Assembly (NCBI GenBank): GCA_002077045.2 | Contig: KZ111159.1 | Span: forward strand, 124,001 to 188,000 | DNA length: 64,000 nucleotides | Source of the DNA: Rachicladosporium sp. CCFEE 5018 | Taxonomy: Eukaryota > Ascomycota > Dothideomycetes > Cladosporiales > Cladosporiaceae | Direction: 5' to 3' | In this document: in pieces, positions 45,661-55,604 of the stretch | Numbering within the stretch: the stretch's first letter is position 1 | Layout of the letters: the number at the start of each line of letters is the position of its first letter | The notes under the pieces: generated by a model | The model's input: only the letters and a program-made list of their open reading frames with translations | Told to the model about the DNA's origin: nothing | Database searches by the model: none | Translations under genes and position numbers: made by a program

Positions 45661-46558
45661 GGGGTTTGCGCGGGCCCCCAAAGAATTCGTTTCCCCCGAT
45701 GTCGTACGATGCGGCATTGTAATTCGACCCAATCCTCACATTAGAATTGCCACCCGCCTTCAGGTTACGCATGCTTATCGAACTTCCCTCCTTCCCACCT
45801 GCTAAGCCACTGTCAATGTTATCGCCCACATGCACCACGGTATTGCCATACGCCTCCAAATCCTGCAGAGTGTAGCCGAGCCTTGCGTCCACTTTTGCGG
45901 CCGCTCTATGCACTTCCTGAATCGCTTCCTCTGGCTCGTCGATGGCTGAGGGCTGGATGGCGGCGGCTTCTGCTTTCGTAGCGGCGCGAAGGGCAGGCTC
46001 GAGCGAGGGGAAGATCTGCTCAATATTCGTTACCAGGCGGGAGATCTTCAGGACTAGCTCGTTCATTTTGTCGGAGTCTGCTAGGGCCCATTTCGTGCGG
46101 TCCGCGAGCGTGACCTCTTTGCTCAGTCCAGGTGACCGGAACTTCTCCACGGCGTTGCGCACTTTCTCCGTGAGCCGCGACTTGTCGACCACCGCGACTT
46201 TTCCCGCCTGCTGCCGATTGCCTATGCTGCTCGCCTGACCAGGTTGATCGCCCCTCTTGCTCCCCAGCTCATATGACTTGCCAATCTCGTAAGCGTCCTG
46301 CAATCGTGCTTTTATAGTCAGCAGCCACGACTCCGCTAGATCGCCTTGCTCAGCCGTGGCGTTCGGATCCGGATGTTCGCGATAGGTCTTCTCCCAGCGC
46401 GCTAGACGGGCTCCCAGCATGGTGATCTCGAGCGCGGCATCTTGGTAGGCGGACTTGAAGGCTCGGCCGGTGTTGACGCGGGAGATGAGATTCAGAGAAG
46501 AATCGACAAGGCCGGCAAGGGCGACGCCGCCGATTACTAGGCCCGCGATCTCGGCCAT
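45369..46558 (-). CDS. HET-S-like HeLo-domain protein with amyloid-like repeats
   Basis: HeLo proteins are fungal cell-death effectors: an N-terminal helical domain inserts in membranes after a C-terminal prion-forming segment is templated into amyloid. Exon 1 is 46558-45649. Residues 1 to about 225 match the HeLo pattern: a hydrophobic N-terminus (MAEIAGLVIGGVALAGLVDS), LGARLARWEKTY, DRTKWALADSDKMNELVLKI and LVTNIEQIFPSLE. Residues 238-251 (GNTVVHVGDNIDSG) and 270-283 (GNSNVRIGSNYNAA) form two pseudo-repeats, followed by an aromatic NEFFGG. A donor GTAAGT at 45648 leads into Gly-rich terminal exons. Either 45586-45516 (326 aa in total, stop TGA) or 45445-45369 (328 aa, stop TAA) splices on in frame in phase 1. 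Exon 1 unspliced would stop at 45638. No companion NLR is in the window. The HeLo assignment is good; the prion role is inference. Confidence 0.8.
45710..45847 (-). other. HET-s-type amyloid pseudo-repeats r1 and r2 (coding)
   Basis: Within the HeLo protein, residues 238-251 and 270-283 share the pattern G-N-[TS]-x-V-[HR]-[VI]-G-[DS]-N-[IY]-[DN], with a 32-residue spacing. This resembles the two beta-solenoid repeats of HET-s, which are about 36 residues apart. No computation was done; the match is by eye. Confidence 0.55.
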
Positions 46559-47041
46559 TGTTGGGTAAGACTCGATGCGAAGTTAGTACAACACGGAGAG
46601 GTAGCTAAAATGCGTTGTGCTCAGGATCTGGAGGAGAGAGGGAAGCTAGAAAGGAAGACTACAGGAAGAAGAAAGGAGGAGAGAGAGCGGCCTCAATGAC
46701 TTAGCTGCGTACCATAGCGCTAATGCGCGAGGCTGTGCTATGCTTCACGCCACTTCATGCGTGGCGCTCTGGAGCTGCAGCCTCTTGCGGCCCTAGACTT
46801 CCCAAGGGAACATATCAAGATCGCAGCGCGAAGATTGCAGAACGTGCAGGTGTTTGTCGAAGAGCGATGGCCCGTAGCAAAGTGGAGTGAGACGATGAGC
46901 GCGCGAAGTGCGGTGCAGGCACAGAGCTCGGACCACACATCAAATCATTCGCGAGTTCATCTCACTCGAAACCCTGGCAGTCCGCCGTTCGAGCAGATAT
47001 AGACATGTTCATGCTTTCGTCCCCATTCTATAGGTCTCTTC
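46559..47041. other. intergenic region upstream of the HeLo gene
   Basis: This 483-bp stretch is the HeLo promoter plus the 3' flank of the WW gene. A purine-rich GAGGAGAGAGAG stretch lies near 46620-46690. No gene is seen. Confidence 0.5.
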
Positions 47042-48583
47042 TCACCACCCCGGATTCGGCGCCCCACCTCCATATCCCTGCCCCGCCTGCGCGTGATGAC
47101 TCCCCGCCCCCGGAAACCCAGAGTGCCCTTGATCGTGCTGACTGCCAGCTCCTGGGTACCCACCGCTCTGCTGCTGCGGAGGCGGCTGCTGCCCATAACC
47201 GCCCTGCTGTCCACCATAGCCCCCTTGCTGCTGTGGAGGGCCACCGTAGCCTCCTTGCGGTTGCCCGTAATGACCTCCCTGGTCATACCCACCGTATCCC
47301 TGTCCCTGCGATGCAGGAGGTGGGTACTGGCCATGCTGGGGATTGAAAGCTTGGTAGCCGCCTTGCTGTTGCTGTGGAGGTTGAGAGTGCTGGTCGTAGC
47401 TCGGGGTGTGAGATTGGTATTGGTCGTGAGGCGGCTGATGGGCGGAGCCATAGGCGCCTGGTGTGGGGTTCGGGGATGGCTGGCCATATGGTGCTGGCTG
47501 GCCGTATGACTGTTGTTGCGGTGTGCCGTAGGACTGCTGGTGCTGGACTTGTTGGTGTTGAGGTTGCTGATGTTGTGGTTGGGAGTTATAGCTCGAGTCG
47601 TGGTGTGGTGTAGGTGCGCCGTAGCTCTGCTGCCCGCTTGGTGCATTGTACTGTCCAGACTGAGCTTGGTAGCTCTGCTGGTAGGACGTGGGTGGTGCAG
47701 TGCCAGTGTACGTCCCGCTCGAGTTGCCGTTCGAGGAGTATCCGTAGCCTCCAGAAGGTGGCTTGTTATGACCGCCTCCCAGCAGTCCGCCAGCAAGTCC
47801 CATGAGCCCGCCGCTGCCGCCACTACTGCTGTGCGATTGCTGTGACTGCCCATAGCCCTGACTCTGCCCATAGCTTTGCTGTTGCTGTGGCTTGCTGCCC
47901 CCTCCCAGGAGTGAGGATGCGATTCCACCAAGACCAGAGGACGAGCCTCCACCGCCATGCCCGCTATTGCTGCCTCCACCCAGGAACTGCGAAGCCAATC
48001 CACCAACAAGACCGCCCTGCGATTGTGATCCAGATTGCTTGCCCATAGCCATGTTCATGAGCGATCCCTGGATTCCCGTCAGCCCCAGCCCACATCTTCC
48101 CCTCTAGTCGAGGGACTCACCCCCAAACTCCTGTCCGACTCCCCCGCACCTCCAGGCCCACCTTGCCCATTCTGATCCGGCGTCCCATACGGATTCGACA
48201 TCACCGGCGCAGGCGTACTTCCAGGCGTAGGAACTTGCGGTGCAGCAGTCGTAGGCGTGTCCCAGGTCGATTCGCCGGTGCTGATTTGAACGTAGTAGTA
48301 CTTCTTCGATCTTCGGCGCGCGAGTGTCAGTAGATCGTTCTGGAATTGAAGTAGATGTGGTATTTGAGGCAATAAACGCTCCGAGGCGCAGTCAAACACC
48401 GATCGTCACTCACTTGGCGTCCCACTGCGCGATCCTTCACAGTCACATCGTCAGTGCCAAGCCCGTTGATCTGTCCATGACCGCACGTGCAATCAGAAGG
48501 GAGGACTGCAGAACGCACCAGCCTGGCGGGAGATTGGGAGGAGAGAAGCTGGGCCCAGCGTCGGGCGTTGCTGGCGCTTCCAT
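47042..48583 (-). CDS. WW-domain protein with Gly/Gln/Tyr-rich low-complexity tail
   Basis: Four exons (minus): 48583-48519, 48434-48414, 48310-48121 and 48067-47042, 433 residues. The second exon is only 21 nt. Together exons 1-3 build one WW domain at about residues 18-48: LPPGW, IAQWDAKSKKYYYVQ, STGESTWDTP, with both signature tryptophans and the YYY core. WW domains bind Pro-rich ligands such as PPxY. The remainder is low complexity: Gly/Ser-rich segments with GGLVGGLASQFLGGG and GGLMGLAGGLLGGG, then Gln/Tyr/Pro/Gly repeats (QQSYG, GGYG), suggestive of a phase-separating or cell-periphery protein. Phases (2, 2, 0) agree, but the first two introns use AAG acceptors. The last exon alone has an ATG at 48058 and would lack the WW domain. 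Function unknown. Confidence 0.82.
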
Positions 48584-49088
48584 CAAAGACTCTGCGTCGA
48601 TATGTCGGGAGTTACGATGCTCCACGAAGTAGTCCAATTTGAGCAGAGCCGAACGGTGTGTGGGGATGAGGTGCAAGACCAGGGAGACGAAACGCGAGAG
48701 CTCACAAAGACAAAAGATATTCACATCGAGTGTTCGGCAGTAGAACTGTTTGCATCCGAGACACCGTGGCTCTAATCAATGCACCTTTGCATCGCTCACA
48801 CAGAGCTTGCATGATGGCGCCAGCTAGAGTGTGGCTGTGTAGAAGGGCTATTGGGACGCGAGAGTCTCGCGTAAAGGCTAGGAAAGCTTTCAACTCGAAT
48901 ACTGATCGAAGCTTCACCGATAGTATAACGAAGTGGGACTTGCTCTGTGTGCATAATAGCTCCTCCACAAACACGCTCCATGCACTGTGCAGCCTAGTCC
49001 ATGCCCAGCCAGACTAGTCCCCACCAGCACCTCTGCGCCTACGCCTGTCTCTCATAATCTGCTCCACTCTAACTCTTCGTCTTCATGC
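48584..49088. other. intergenic region
   Basis: This 505-bp stretch holds the WW-gene promoter and the tubulin 3' UTR (both minus). Overlapping frames near 48700-49017 show no motif. Confidence 0.5.
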
Positions 49089-50793
49089 CTAGTACTCCGC
49101 CTCAGCACCCTCATCGCCCTCAGTAGAGTCCGCAGCAACCTCTTCGTAGTCACGCTCAAGCGCAGCAAGATCCTCACGAGCCTCAGAGAACTCGCCCTCC
49201 TCCATACCCTCACCAACATACCAGTGCACGAAAGCACGCTTGCTGTACATAAGATCGAACTTGTGCGACAACGCGGACCATGCCTCGGCGATAGCAGTGG
49301 TGTTGCTCAACATGCACACGGCGCGGTTGACCTTGGCGAGATCGCCGTTGGGCACCATCATGGGTGGCTGGTAGCAAATACCGAGCTTGAAGCCGGTGGG
49401 GCACCAGTCGACGAACTGGATGGTGCGCTTGGTCTTGAGGGTGGCGACTGCGGCGTGGGTGTCCTTGGGGACGACATCACCGCGGTAGAGCAGGCAGGTG
49501 GCCATGTACTTGCCGTTGCGGGGATCGCACTTCACCATCTGGTTGTTGGGCTCGAAGCAAGCCATGGAGATCTCCTGCACGCTGTTGGCCTCGTGCGCGG
49601 CCTTGGCGGCGGAGACGATCGGGGCGTAGGCGACGAGAGGGAAGTGGATGCGTGGGTAGGGAACGAGGTTGGTCTGGAACTCGTTCAGATCGACGTTGAG
49701 GGAGCCGTCGAAGCGGAGGGAGGCGGTGATAGAGGAGACGACTGTGAAATTGGTCAGTAAGCTGCTCGAATTTGGGAATGCAGACGATCACATACCTTGC
49801 GCGATCAGGCGGTTGAGGTTCTCGTAGTTGGGGCGCTCAATGCCCAAGTTGCGACGGCAGATGTCGTAGATGGCCTCGTTGTCGACCATGAAAGAGCAGT
49901 CACTGTGCTCGAGAGTGGTGTGGGTCGTGAGGATGGAGTTGTACGGCTCCACCACTGAGGTGGCGACCTGAGGTGCCGGGTACACACAGAACTCAAGCTT
50001 GCACTTCTTGCCGTAGTCGACTGACAGACGCTCCATAAGCAGCGCACCGAAGCCGGATCCAGTTCCTCCGCCGAAGCTGTGGAAAACAAGGAAACCTTGC
50101 AGACCCGAGCAGTTGTCTGCGACATGGCGCACCTTGTCGAGGACTTGGTCGATGAGCTCCTTGCCGACTGTGTAGTGTCCACGTGCATAGTTGTTTGAGG
50201 CGTCCTCCTTGCCTGTGATCATCTGCTCGGGGTGGAAGAGGGATCGGTAGGTGCCGGTGCGGACCTCGTCGACAACGTTGGGCTCGAGATCGCAGTAGAT
50301 TGTGCGCGGCACGTACTTGCCGTTGCCTACACTGTATGTTAGTGCTCGTAGTGGTGCTTTCCACAGGTATATGTTGTCGTACCGGTCTCGGAGAAGAAGG
50401 TCGAGAATCCTTGGTCGGTGTCATTGGCCTTGCGCTCCTCAGTGAGGAATCCATCGGGCTGTATGATTGTCAGTAAAGGAATCGGCACTCGGATCTGCGA
50501 TACCGCTTACCTGGATGCCATGCTCGAGGCAGTACAGCTATTTCCCAATCAAGTCAGTATATTCGTACTCAGGCACCCATATTCCGACCGTGTCCAGACT
50601 CCATCCTCGTGCTTTTGGCTTCAGGGCGCTTCTGACTGACCTCCCAGCAGCTGTTGGCGATTTGGCAACCGGCTTGGCCGACTATACGCGGTACATGTTA
50701 GTTATTGCCCACTTGACCGAGAAGAATATCTCATCTGGCGGTCAGGACGCGTGGGGATTTGTGCGTACCGTTCAATGAGATGACTTCGCGCAT
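49089..50793 (-). CDS. TUB1: alpha-tubulin
   Basis: Alpha-tubulin forms microtubules with beta-tubulin. Six exons (minus): 50793-50769, 50681-50641, 50538-50512, 50458-50383, 50326-49796 and 49741-49089, giving exactly 450 residues. The N-terminus is [20 protein letters not shown]. Exon 3 is a 27-nt microexon (LYCLEHGIQ). The GTP motif GGGTGSG, the T-loops and [10 protein letters not shown] are intact, and the catalytic loop GLKLGI-equivalent reads [11 protein letters not shown]. The acidic tail ends EGAEAEY, so the C-terminal Tyr of detyrosinatable alpha-tubulin is kept. The 5' end is intron-rich, typical of fungal tubulin genes. The second Cys of the N-terminal GQAGCQ and all exon phases check out. 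The acceptor of exon 4 is AAG. Confidence 0.97.
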
Positions 50794-51185
50794 CTTGGTG
50801 TGTCGAGGTGGGTGGTAAGGGTAGAGAGATGGTGTGCAAAGTCACCGGCGCGGTGGGGAGGAAGATGCGGGCGGAGATGTCGGGGTGTTGGCGGAGTTCG
50901 TGGTGGAGGGCAGCGCACATTGTTGCTCCTGCGCGGTCACTCTTTTGGTGGTGGGGCAGGAGTAAACACGCTAGTCCCGATAGAGCGGTTAGCCTCCTCC
51001 CCTCTGACCAACCAGAAGCGAACCTACGTGTTCCACAATGGTTCTGCAGAAAGAAGGCATATGCTCGGATGTAATATGATGAGAAGACATCGAGTCTCAT
51101 AGTCTCACAAACTTCGATGGAGCAGTATATCATGAACTGAACGAATGGATCTCGTGCCATTACTGCACTCTCGCACGCTTCTACC
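50794..51185. promoter_or_regulatory. bidirectional promoter region TUB1/PGA1
   Basis: This 392-bp stretch separates the divergent alpha-tubulin and PGA1 starts and must hold both promoters. No specific factor site is identified. Confidence 0.5.
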
Positions 51186-51922
51186 ATGAAGCCGCCAGGT
51201 CGGATTGCTCTTGTGTTTGCCTGGGCCGTGACTGCACTCGCAAACACTGAGAAAGTCATATTCGTTGCTCCGCCTTCCATAGGACTCTCAGATGACAGTC
51301 TAAGTCTTGCCGCCCTCCAGTTAAGCACCATCACGCCAGAAAGGTCTACGGTCAGAACGGACATCAAGGTCGACTTTCCGACTCAAGACTCCCCTAGCGG
51401 CGTGGACCATTGGTATCTGCTACGTACTCTAAACGCAGGCCAGCGATACGAGCTGCGCGTTTGCTGGGCCGCCGTGGTCAGTGTGAATGTTGCGGCAACA
51501 GCATTTTCGCGCGACTGACAATCTACTAGCAACCTACAGCCTTCCAAATCAGTACACATGAGATATCAAAAGTCTTCGATACTCCGGATCTGATCCAGAA
51601 TCTTGCTCTTTACGCCGCACGGCCTGATCGGAGACCACACAATAGCAGCATAGCTTTAACGGCAGACGGCAAAGAGTCCTTGCTTTTCCTCCGTGTACAA
51701 GCAACTGCAGACTTCTTCACAACCAAGACGACTCGCATGCTGGATCCGCCTCGTGTTGACATCGATCTCATACTGGACCCATATCTTTGGAACGTCATCC
51801 CACGGTCGCTCGGACCTACGGCGGCCTACATCGTAGTGCTTGCCATTGGAGGCTGGTACGCGTCCGGAAGAGTCTGGCGTCACCTGGTCAATTTGGAACC
51901 TATCAAATATCGCCGCGATTGA
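51186..51922 (+). CDS. PGA1: Pga1-like GPI mannosyltransferase II co-activator
   Basis: Pga1 partners Gpi18 in adding the second mannose to GPI precursors in the ER. Exons 51186-51476 and 51530-51922 join in phase 0 (donor GTCAGT, branch ACTGAC, acceptor CTACTAG), giving 227 residues. The N-terminus is a signal peptide (MKPPGRIALVFAWAVTALA). A luminal domain follows, with RYELRVCWAAVQPTAFQI, the Cys-Trp-Ala motif rebuilt by the splice, and FLRVQATADFFTTKT. One membrane segment lies near the C-terminus (PTAAYIVVLAIGGWYASG), followed by a short basic tail (YRRD). Length and signal-luminal-TM order fit fungal Pga1 proteins. Similarity is by eye and moderate. Confidence 0.75.
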
Positions 51923-51961
51923 AGAGGATCTCCGTGTAGTTGCTTGTGTCTTTCTGCAAGC

Positions 51962-52435
51962 ATGGAGTCGATGGACGAGATCACAGACGACGATGCACAG
52001 CCCATCGGCAACATCGCAACACCCAACGAGGATAGTACAGCTATGATAAGCACGGTCCCGCCCCGACATCCATTCTACGCCATGCCATCGGAACTGATCT
52101 TCGACATCGTTGACCTTCTTCCGCCGGAAGCATTCATCAACCTCGCCTTTGCCAACTATCCTCTGCTCTCAGCGAACGGACTTGCTCCGGCACTGTCGAG
52201 GCCGAGAGTAGCCTATATCACTACGAACACGAGACTACCTGCACTGTTCCCACTGATCAGCGTGCCGGCAGAGATCACCCTGCAGATCATGCGACATCTC
52301 AGGCCTCTGGACGTCATGCGTTTCGTGGTCGCGAACTATCAAGACCTGGCACGTCAAGGTATAGCTCCGCCAATGACAGCAGAGATGATCTCGCAGCTCA
52401 GGCAAGCGGTTGGTATCAGGCGTGGATTTGGCTGA
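51962..52435 (+). CDS. small protein with two F-box-like motifs (157 aa)
   Basis: The first ATG (51962) gives 157 residues. After a 45-residue acidic/disordered start, the protein contains two tandem F-box-like units: MPSELIFDIVDLLPPEAFIN with FANYPLLSANGLAP, and VPAEITLQIMRHLRPLDVMR with VANYQDLARQGIAP. The repeated pattern (P-x-E-I-x-x-x-I-x-x-L-x-P ... A-N-Y-x-x-L-x-x-x-G-I-A-P) shows an internal duplication. F-box units bind Skp1, but no substrate domain is present. Only 39 bp separate this ATG from the PGA1 stop upstream on the same strand. Confidence 0.65.
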   Translation: MESMDEITDDDAQPIGNIATPNEDSTAMISTVPPRHPFYAMPSELIFDIVDLLPPEAFINLAFANYPLLSANGLAPALSRPRVAYITTNTRLPALFPLISVPAEITLQIMRHLRPLDVMRFVVANYQDLARQGIAPPMTAEMISQLRQAVGIRRGFG

Positions 52436-53074
52436 AGCCGTGTACTTGCTGCTTCAACTTTGAAATTGACTCTCAGGGGACAGAGTGACGTCCAGCTGCA
52501 CGAACGGACTTGAGGATATTAGCGTACATCATAGTACCGAGTATTGGAAAAGGATGCCTTGAACCGGTGAAGGTCCACTCGGGGCGGATTTGCGATCGAG
52601 ATGATGAGCTGCTCAGCCGTCGCAAAGCTATCTCAACGAGGACATGAGATTTCAGCCCCGTCAGAGCAACATCTGCCTCTCCGACTTCATTTCAATCGGT
52701 AGTGCATTCTGCGACGTGCATAATCCGGTTGAATACTCACGATAGGATCTCGGTGGGCAACTTGACATCGCGGAGCTTCACTGGCATGACGCATGTCTGA
52801 CTCAAACGCCTCGAGTATGGAGCTCCCCGGCCAACCCACTTCCAGAGGATTCATCGTTGGCCCCAACGAGTTCGCGGCCACCTCACTTACGCATAGCTGG
52901 CATACTTACAGCTACACCACGGCTGCTGCGTGGCATGTACTGTCAGCTGTACGGCGCCCGTGTATTGCTGCAGAACCGCACCGCACGTAGCCGCGCTTTC
53001 GCACTGTAGACACTACATACTTGACCAGACTGAGACCAACTTCACAGCTGCAGGCGCATTGACGATGGACTCAC
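52436..53074. other. region between F-box-like gene and assembly gap
   Basis: This 639-bp stretch should contain the 3' part of the RBR ligase gene if the gap is small, but I could not find the rest of RING2 here. The minus-strand sequence next to the gap begins GTGAGT, a possible donor. No other gene is recognised. Confidence 0.4.
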
Positions 53075-53174
53075 NNNNNNNNNNNNNNNNNNNNNNNNNN
53101 NNNNNNNNNNNNNNNNNNNNNNNNNNNNNNNNNNNNNNNNNNNNNNNNNNNNNNNNNNNNNNNNNNNNNNNNNN
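53075..53174. other. assembly gap (100 N)
   Basis: A run of exactly 100 N, the conventional length for a gap of unknown size. It interrupts the RBR ligase gene. Confidence 0.99.
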
Positions 53175-54384
53175 GATTGCAGCCCATGGTCTTCTGCACA
53201 GGTGATCGACAGTATGGACACGGACTGGTGTGAGCCATGATGTACTCGTACGAGGCTTTGTCCTCTGCCGACAGCTCGTCTGGATTACGAGGGTGACAGC
53301 GCTCGATAGGACCATGCCAGGACTTGTAGCAAACTTTGCAGAAAGCCATTCCACACTTGGGATTTTCGCAGATGCACAAACGGTCGTCGTCGTCAGTAAT
53401 GATCTTCGGTTCTGATACAGTTCCATCATCTGAGCCTGAGTCCGGATATACAGTGAGATCGTCCGGGATGGGTGGGTACTTGCGCGACCTTGCTGGTTTC
53501 GTGCACCATTCGCGGGGGCAGTAGACGGTATCTTTGTCAGACTCCAGGCGCTTCTTGCGTTTCATCTCCACATATCGACGAACCATCGAGTCTTCAACGC
53601 CCATCGCCAAGAGTTCTCTGGGATGCAACGGCTTAGGCTTCCGTGCGCGCTGCCCAGTTTTGGCTTGACCGCACGACGGATCCAAGCAGCAGACGTCTGC
53701 GACCGCACCTTCCGTGATCGAGTTGTTGTAGCAGTCTTGTAGACACTGCACGCAGAAGACATGATCGCACTTGTCAAGCTTATGACACTGAGTGCCTTTC
53801 TTGGGTTCCAAGCAGATGCCGCAGTCGTACGTGCCCTCCTGAAATTGCTTGAGCTTTGTCTCCTTGTCAAAGGAGACAAGCGCTGGCTCTAAAGACGCGG
53901 CCAGAGTCAAGCAGCCGTCGTCCGACTGGTCTAAGCTGAACCCCGAACTCGCTGCGTTCTCCAGGTGATCGATATAAGAGTACAAGACCTGGCAACGCCC
54001 AAGATCCTCCCACAGATCGATGAGCTGCTTCTGCAACTCGTCCAGCTTCGACCTCGGAAGCCAGTCATGCTCGGTCTTGAGGTCGACCTCTGCTTCGGCC
54101 TCAATTGGGTAGCCATCGGGAAGTGTGACGCGTAAGTTCAGCGGTGGCAAATGCGACAAATGCACATCATGCTCGATGTGAGCGCCTGTTGGTGCAGTAA
54201 CCTGCGCAAACGTTGCCTTCACTGCCGTCGCAGGCGCAGAAGGAACAAATCGAACCAGGAGTGGTGGCGACGGAGCAACCTTGATATCTAGCGATGCAGT
54301 GTATTTGTTGGTGATGATGATCTCCGGGTAGATAGCTTCGACAGACGAGAGCTCCTCTTCGCGCTCATCGAACCCATCGGCCAT
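53175..54384 (-). CDS. RBR (RING1-IBR-RING2) E3 ubiquitin ligase with RWD domain, 3' end in gap
   Basis: RBR ligases take ubiquitin from an E2 onto a RING2 cysteine before passing it to substrate. The frame from ATG 54384 gives 403 residues before the gap. An RWD domain occupies about residues 8-130 (EELSSVEAIYPEIIITN, LPPLNLRVTLPDGYPIEAE). RING1 starts near 188 (CGICLEPKKGTQCHKL, CDHVFCVQCLQDCY). The IBR covers about 290-365 (VYCPREWCTKPA, CICENPKCGMAFCKVCY, WHG). RING2 begins with CPYCRSPVQKTMGCN and is cut by the N run just after the first three Cys. RWD plus RBR is the architecture of RNF14/Itt1. The catalytic RING2 Cys is missing because of the gap, not because of a known mutation. Confidence 0.9.
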
Positions 54385-54787
54385 GTCGTATTCAGTCTAT
54401 GGGTGGTAGCTGGGACGGTGCCCAGCAGGCAACGGATACTATAAGTATGCGTGCATAGTCTCGACGGCTATGAGAGCGCGTCGTGTCGTGATGATAAATA
54501 TATGCTCGGAAGTGAATGCTGCGATGGCGAAAGTACAGTCGTGCGAACAGTAGCTGCGAGAGAAGGTGATCGAACAAGAACACCGCGTGCCTTGAGATCG
54601 AACATGTGTGGCGAGGTCGCTGGTGAGTCAGCAAACAAATTATAAGGTTCATACTACAGTCCATGCGGTGCCTCAGTCTCGGTACTTCGAGATGTTGAAC
54701 ATAGATTTCGTGGATGGAATTGGGGGATTATTCTACATGATCGCTTCTTGACCTTAAGGTCTGACCTCTCGAGATACCACTTCCACC
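54385..54787. promoter_or_regulatory. bidirectional promoter region RBR/CAX4
   Basis: This 403-bp stretch lies between the divergent RBR ligase and dolichyl-diphosphatase starts. No specific element is recognised. Confidence 0.5.
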
Positions 54788-55540
54788 ATGGCCGACACTC
54801 CCATCTCCTCCACCTCCCTCTCCCTGACCCACGTCCTCTACAACCCCTCCTCTCCCCTCTCAGTCATCTCCGCCTACCTCGCCCTCCTCCCCCAAATTCT
54901 CCTAATAACCTACTCCACCCTTCTCTATGCAACCCGCGAGATCGAGGTAGCTCTTATGCTCGCCGGGCAGCTAGCTTGCGAAGTCCTGAATTACATTCTC
55001 AAGCGCACATTGAAGGGTGATAGGCCGAGATTGGATTTGGGGAAGGGGTATGGCATGCCGAGTAGTCATGCGCAATTCATGGCGTATTGGGCGGTGTATC
55101 TGGGGTTGTGGGTTGTTGTGAGGCATAGACCGGCGTTGGAGAAGCGGAGGGAAGGTGGCTACGTGGGGATTGCGGTGTGGCAGAGGGGTGTGTTGGGACT
55201 TGCTGCGTTCGTGCTCGCTGCTGCTGTGGGCGCGAGTAGAGTGTGCGTGAGCAATGCTTGTTGCGTGCGCGAGACTCACTGACGATGTGACAGAGAATTG
55301 AACTATCATCATCCTCACCAAGTCTACGTCGGGTCAGCGCTTGGTACGGCATGTGCACTCGCATGGTTCGTTGTCACGGCTGGAGCTCGCTACTATGGTC
55401 TGCTAGACTGGCTTTTAGAGCTACCGCCCATGCAATGGCTTCGCATGCGAGATCTTTTGATTGATGAAGACCTTGTGCACGCAGGGTGGGAGCGATACGA
55501 CAGCAGGCGGCGGAAGCTGCGTGCGGTGAAAGATCGATGA
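54788..55540 (+). CDS. CAX4: dolichyl-diphosphatase (PAP2 family), Cax4/DOLPP1-like
   Basis: The enzyme removes phosphate from dolichyl diphosphate on the luminal ER side, recycling the N-glycosylation carrier. Exons 54788-55242 and 55294-55540 join in phase 2 (donor GTGCGT, branch CACTGAC, acceptor GTGACAG), giving 233 residues. The three PAP2 phosphatase motifs are present: KRTLKGDRPR, YGMPSSHAQ and, completed by the splice, SRVELNYHHPHQV. Four or so hydrophobic segments surround them (YLALLPQILLITYSTLLYA, FMAYWAVYLGLWVVV, GLAAFVLAAAVGAS, ALGTACALAWFVVTAG). The C-terminal tail is basic. GMPSSH fits DOLPP1 better than other PAP2 proteins. Convergent with SLD7, 64 bp apart. Confidence 0.92.
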
Positions 55541-55604
55541 GCGAGGACGGAACAAGTGGAACGAAAACCAACTTCGAATTTGACCTTCGGGTTCTGCGTT
55601 CTAC

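Noticed and set aside
46957..48009. 350-codon minus frame
   Set aside because: It is a shifted frame of the low-complexity tail of the WW-domain gene; the real frame connects to the WW exons.
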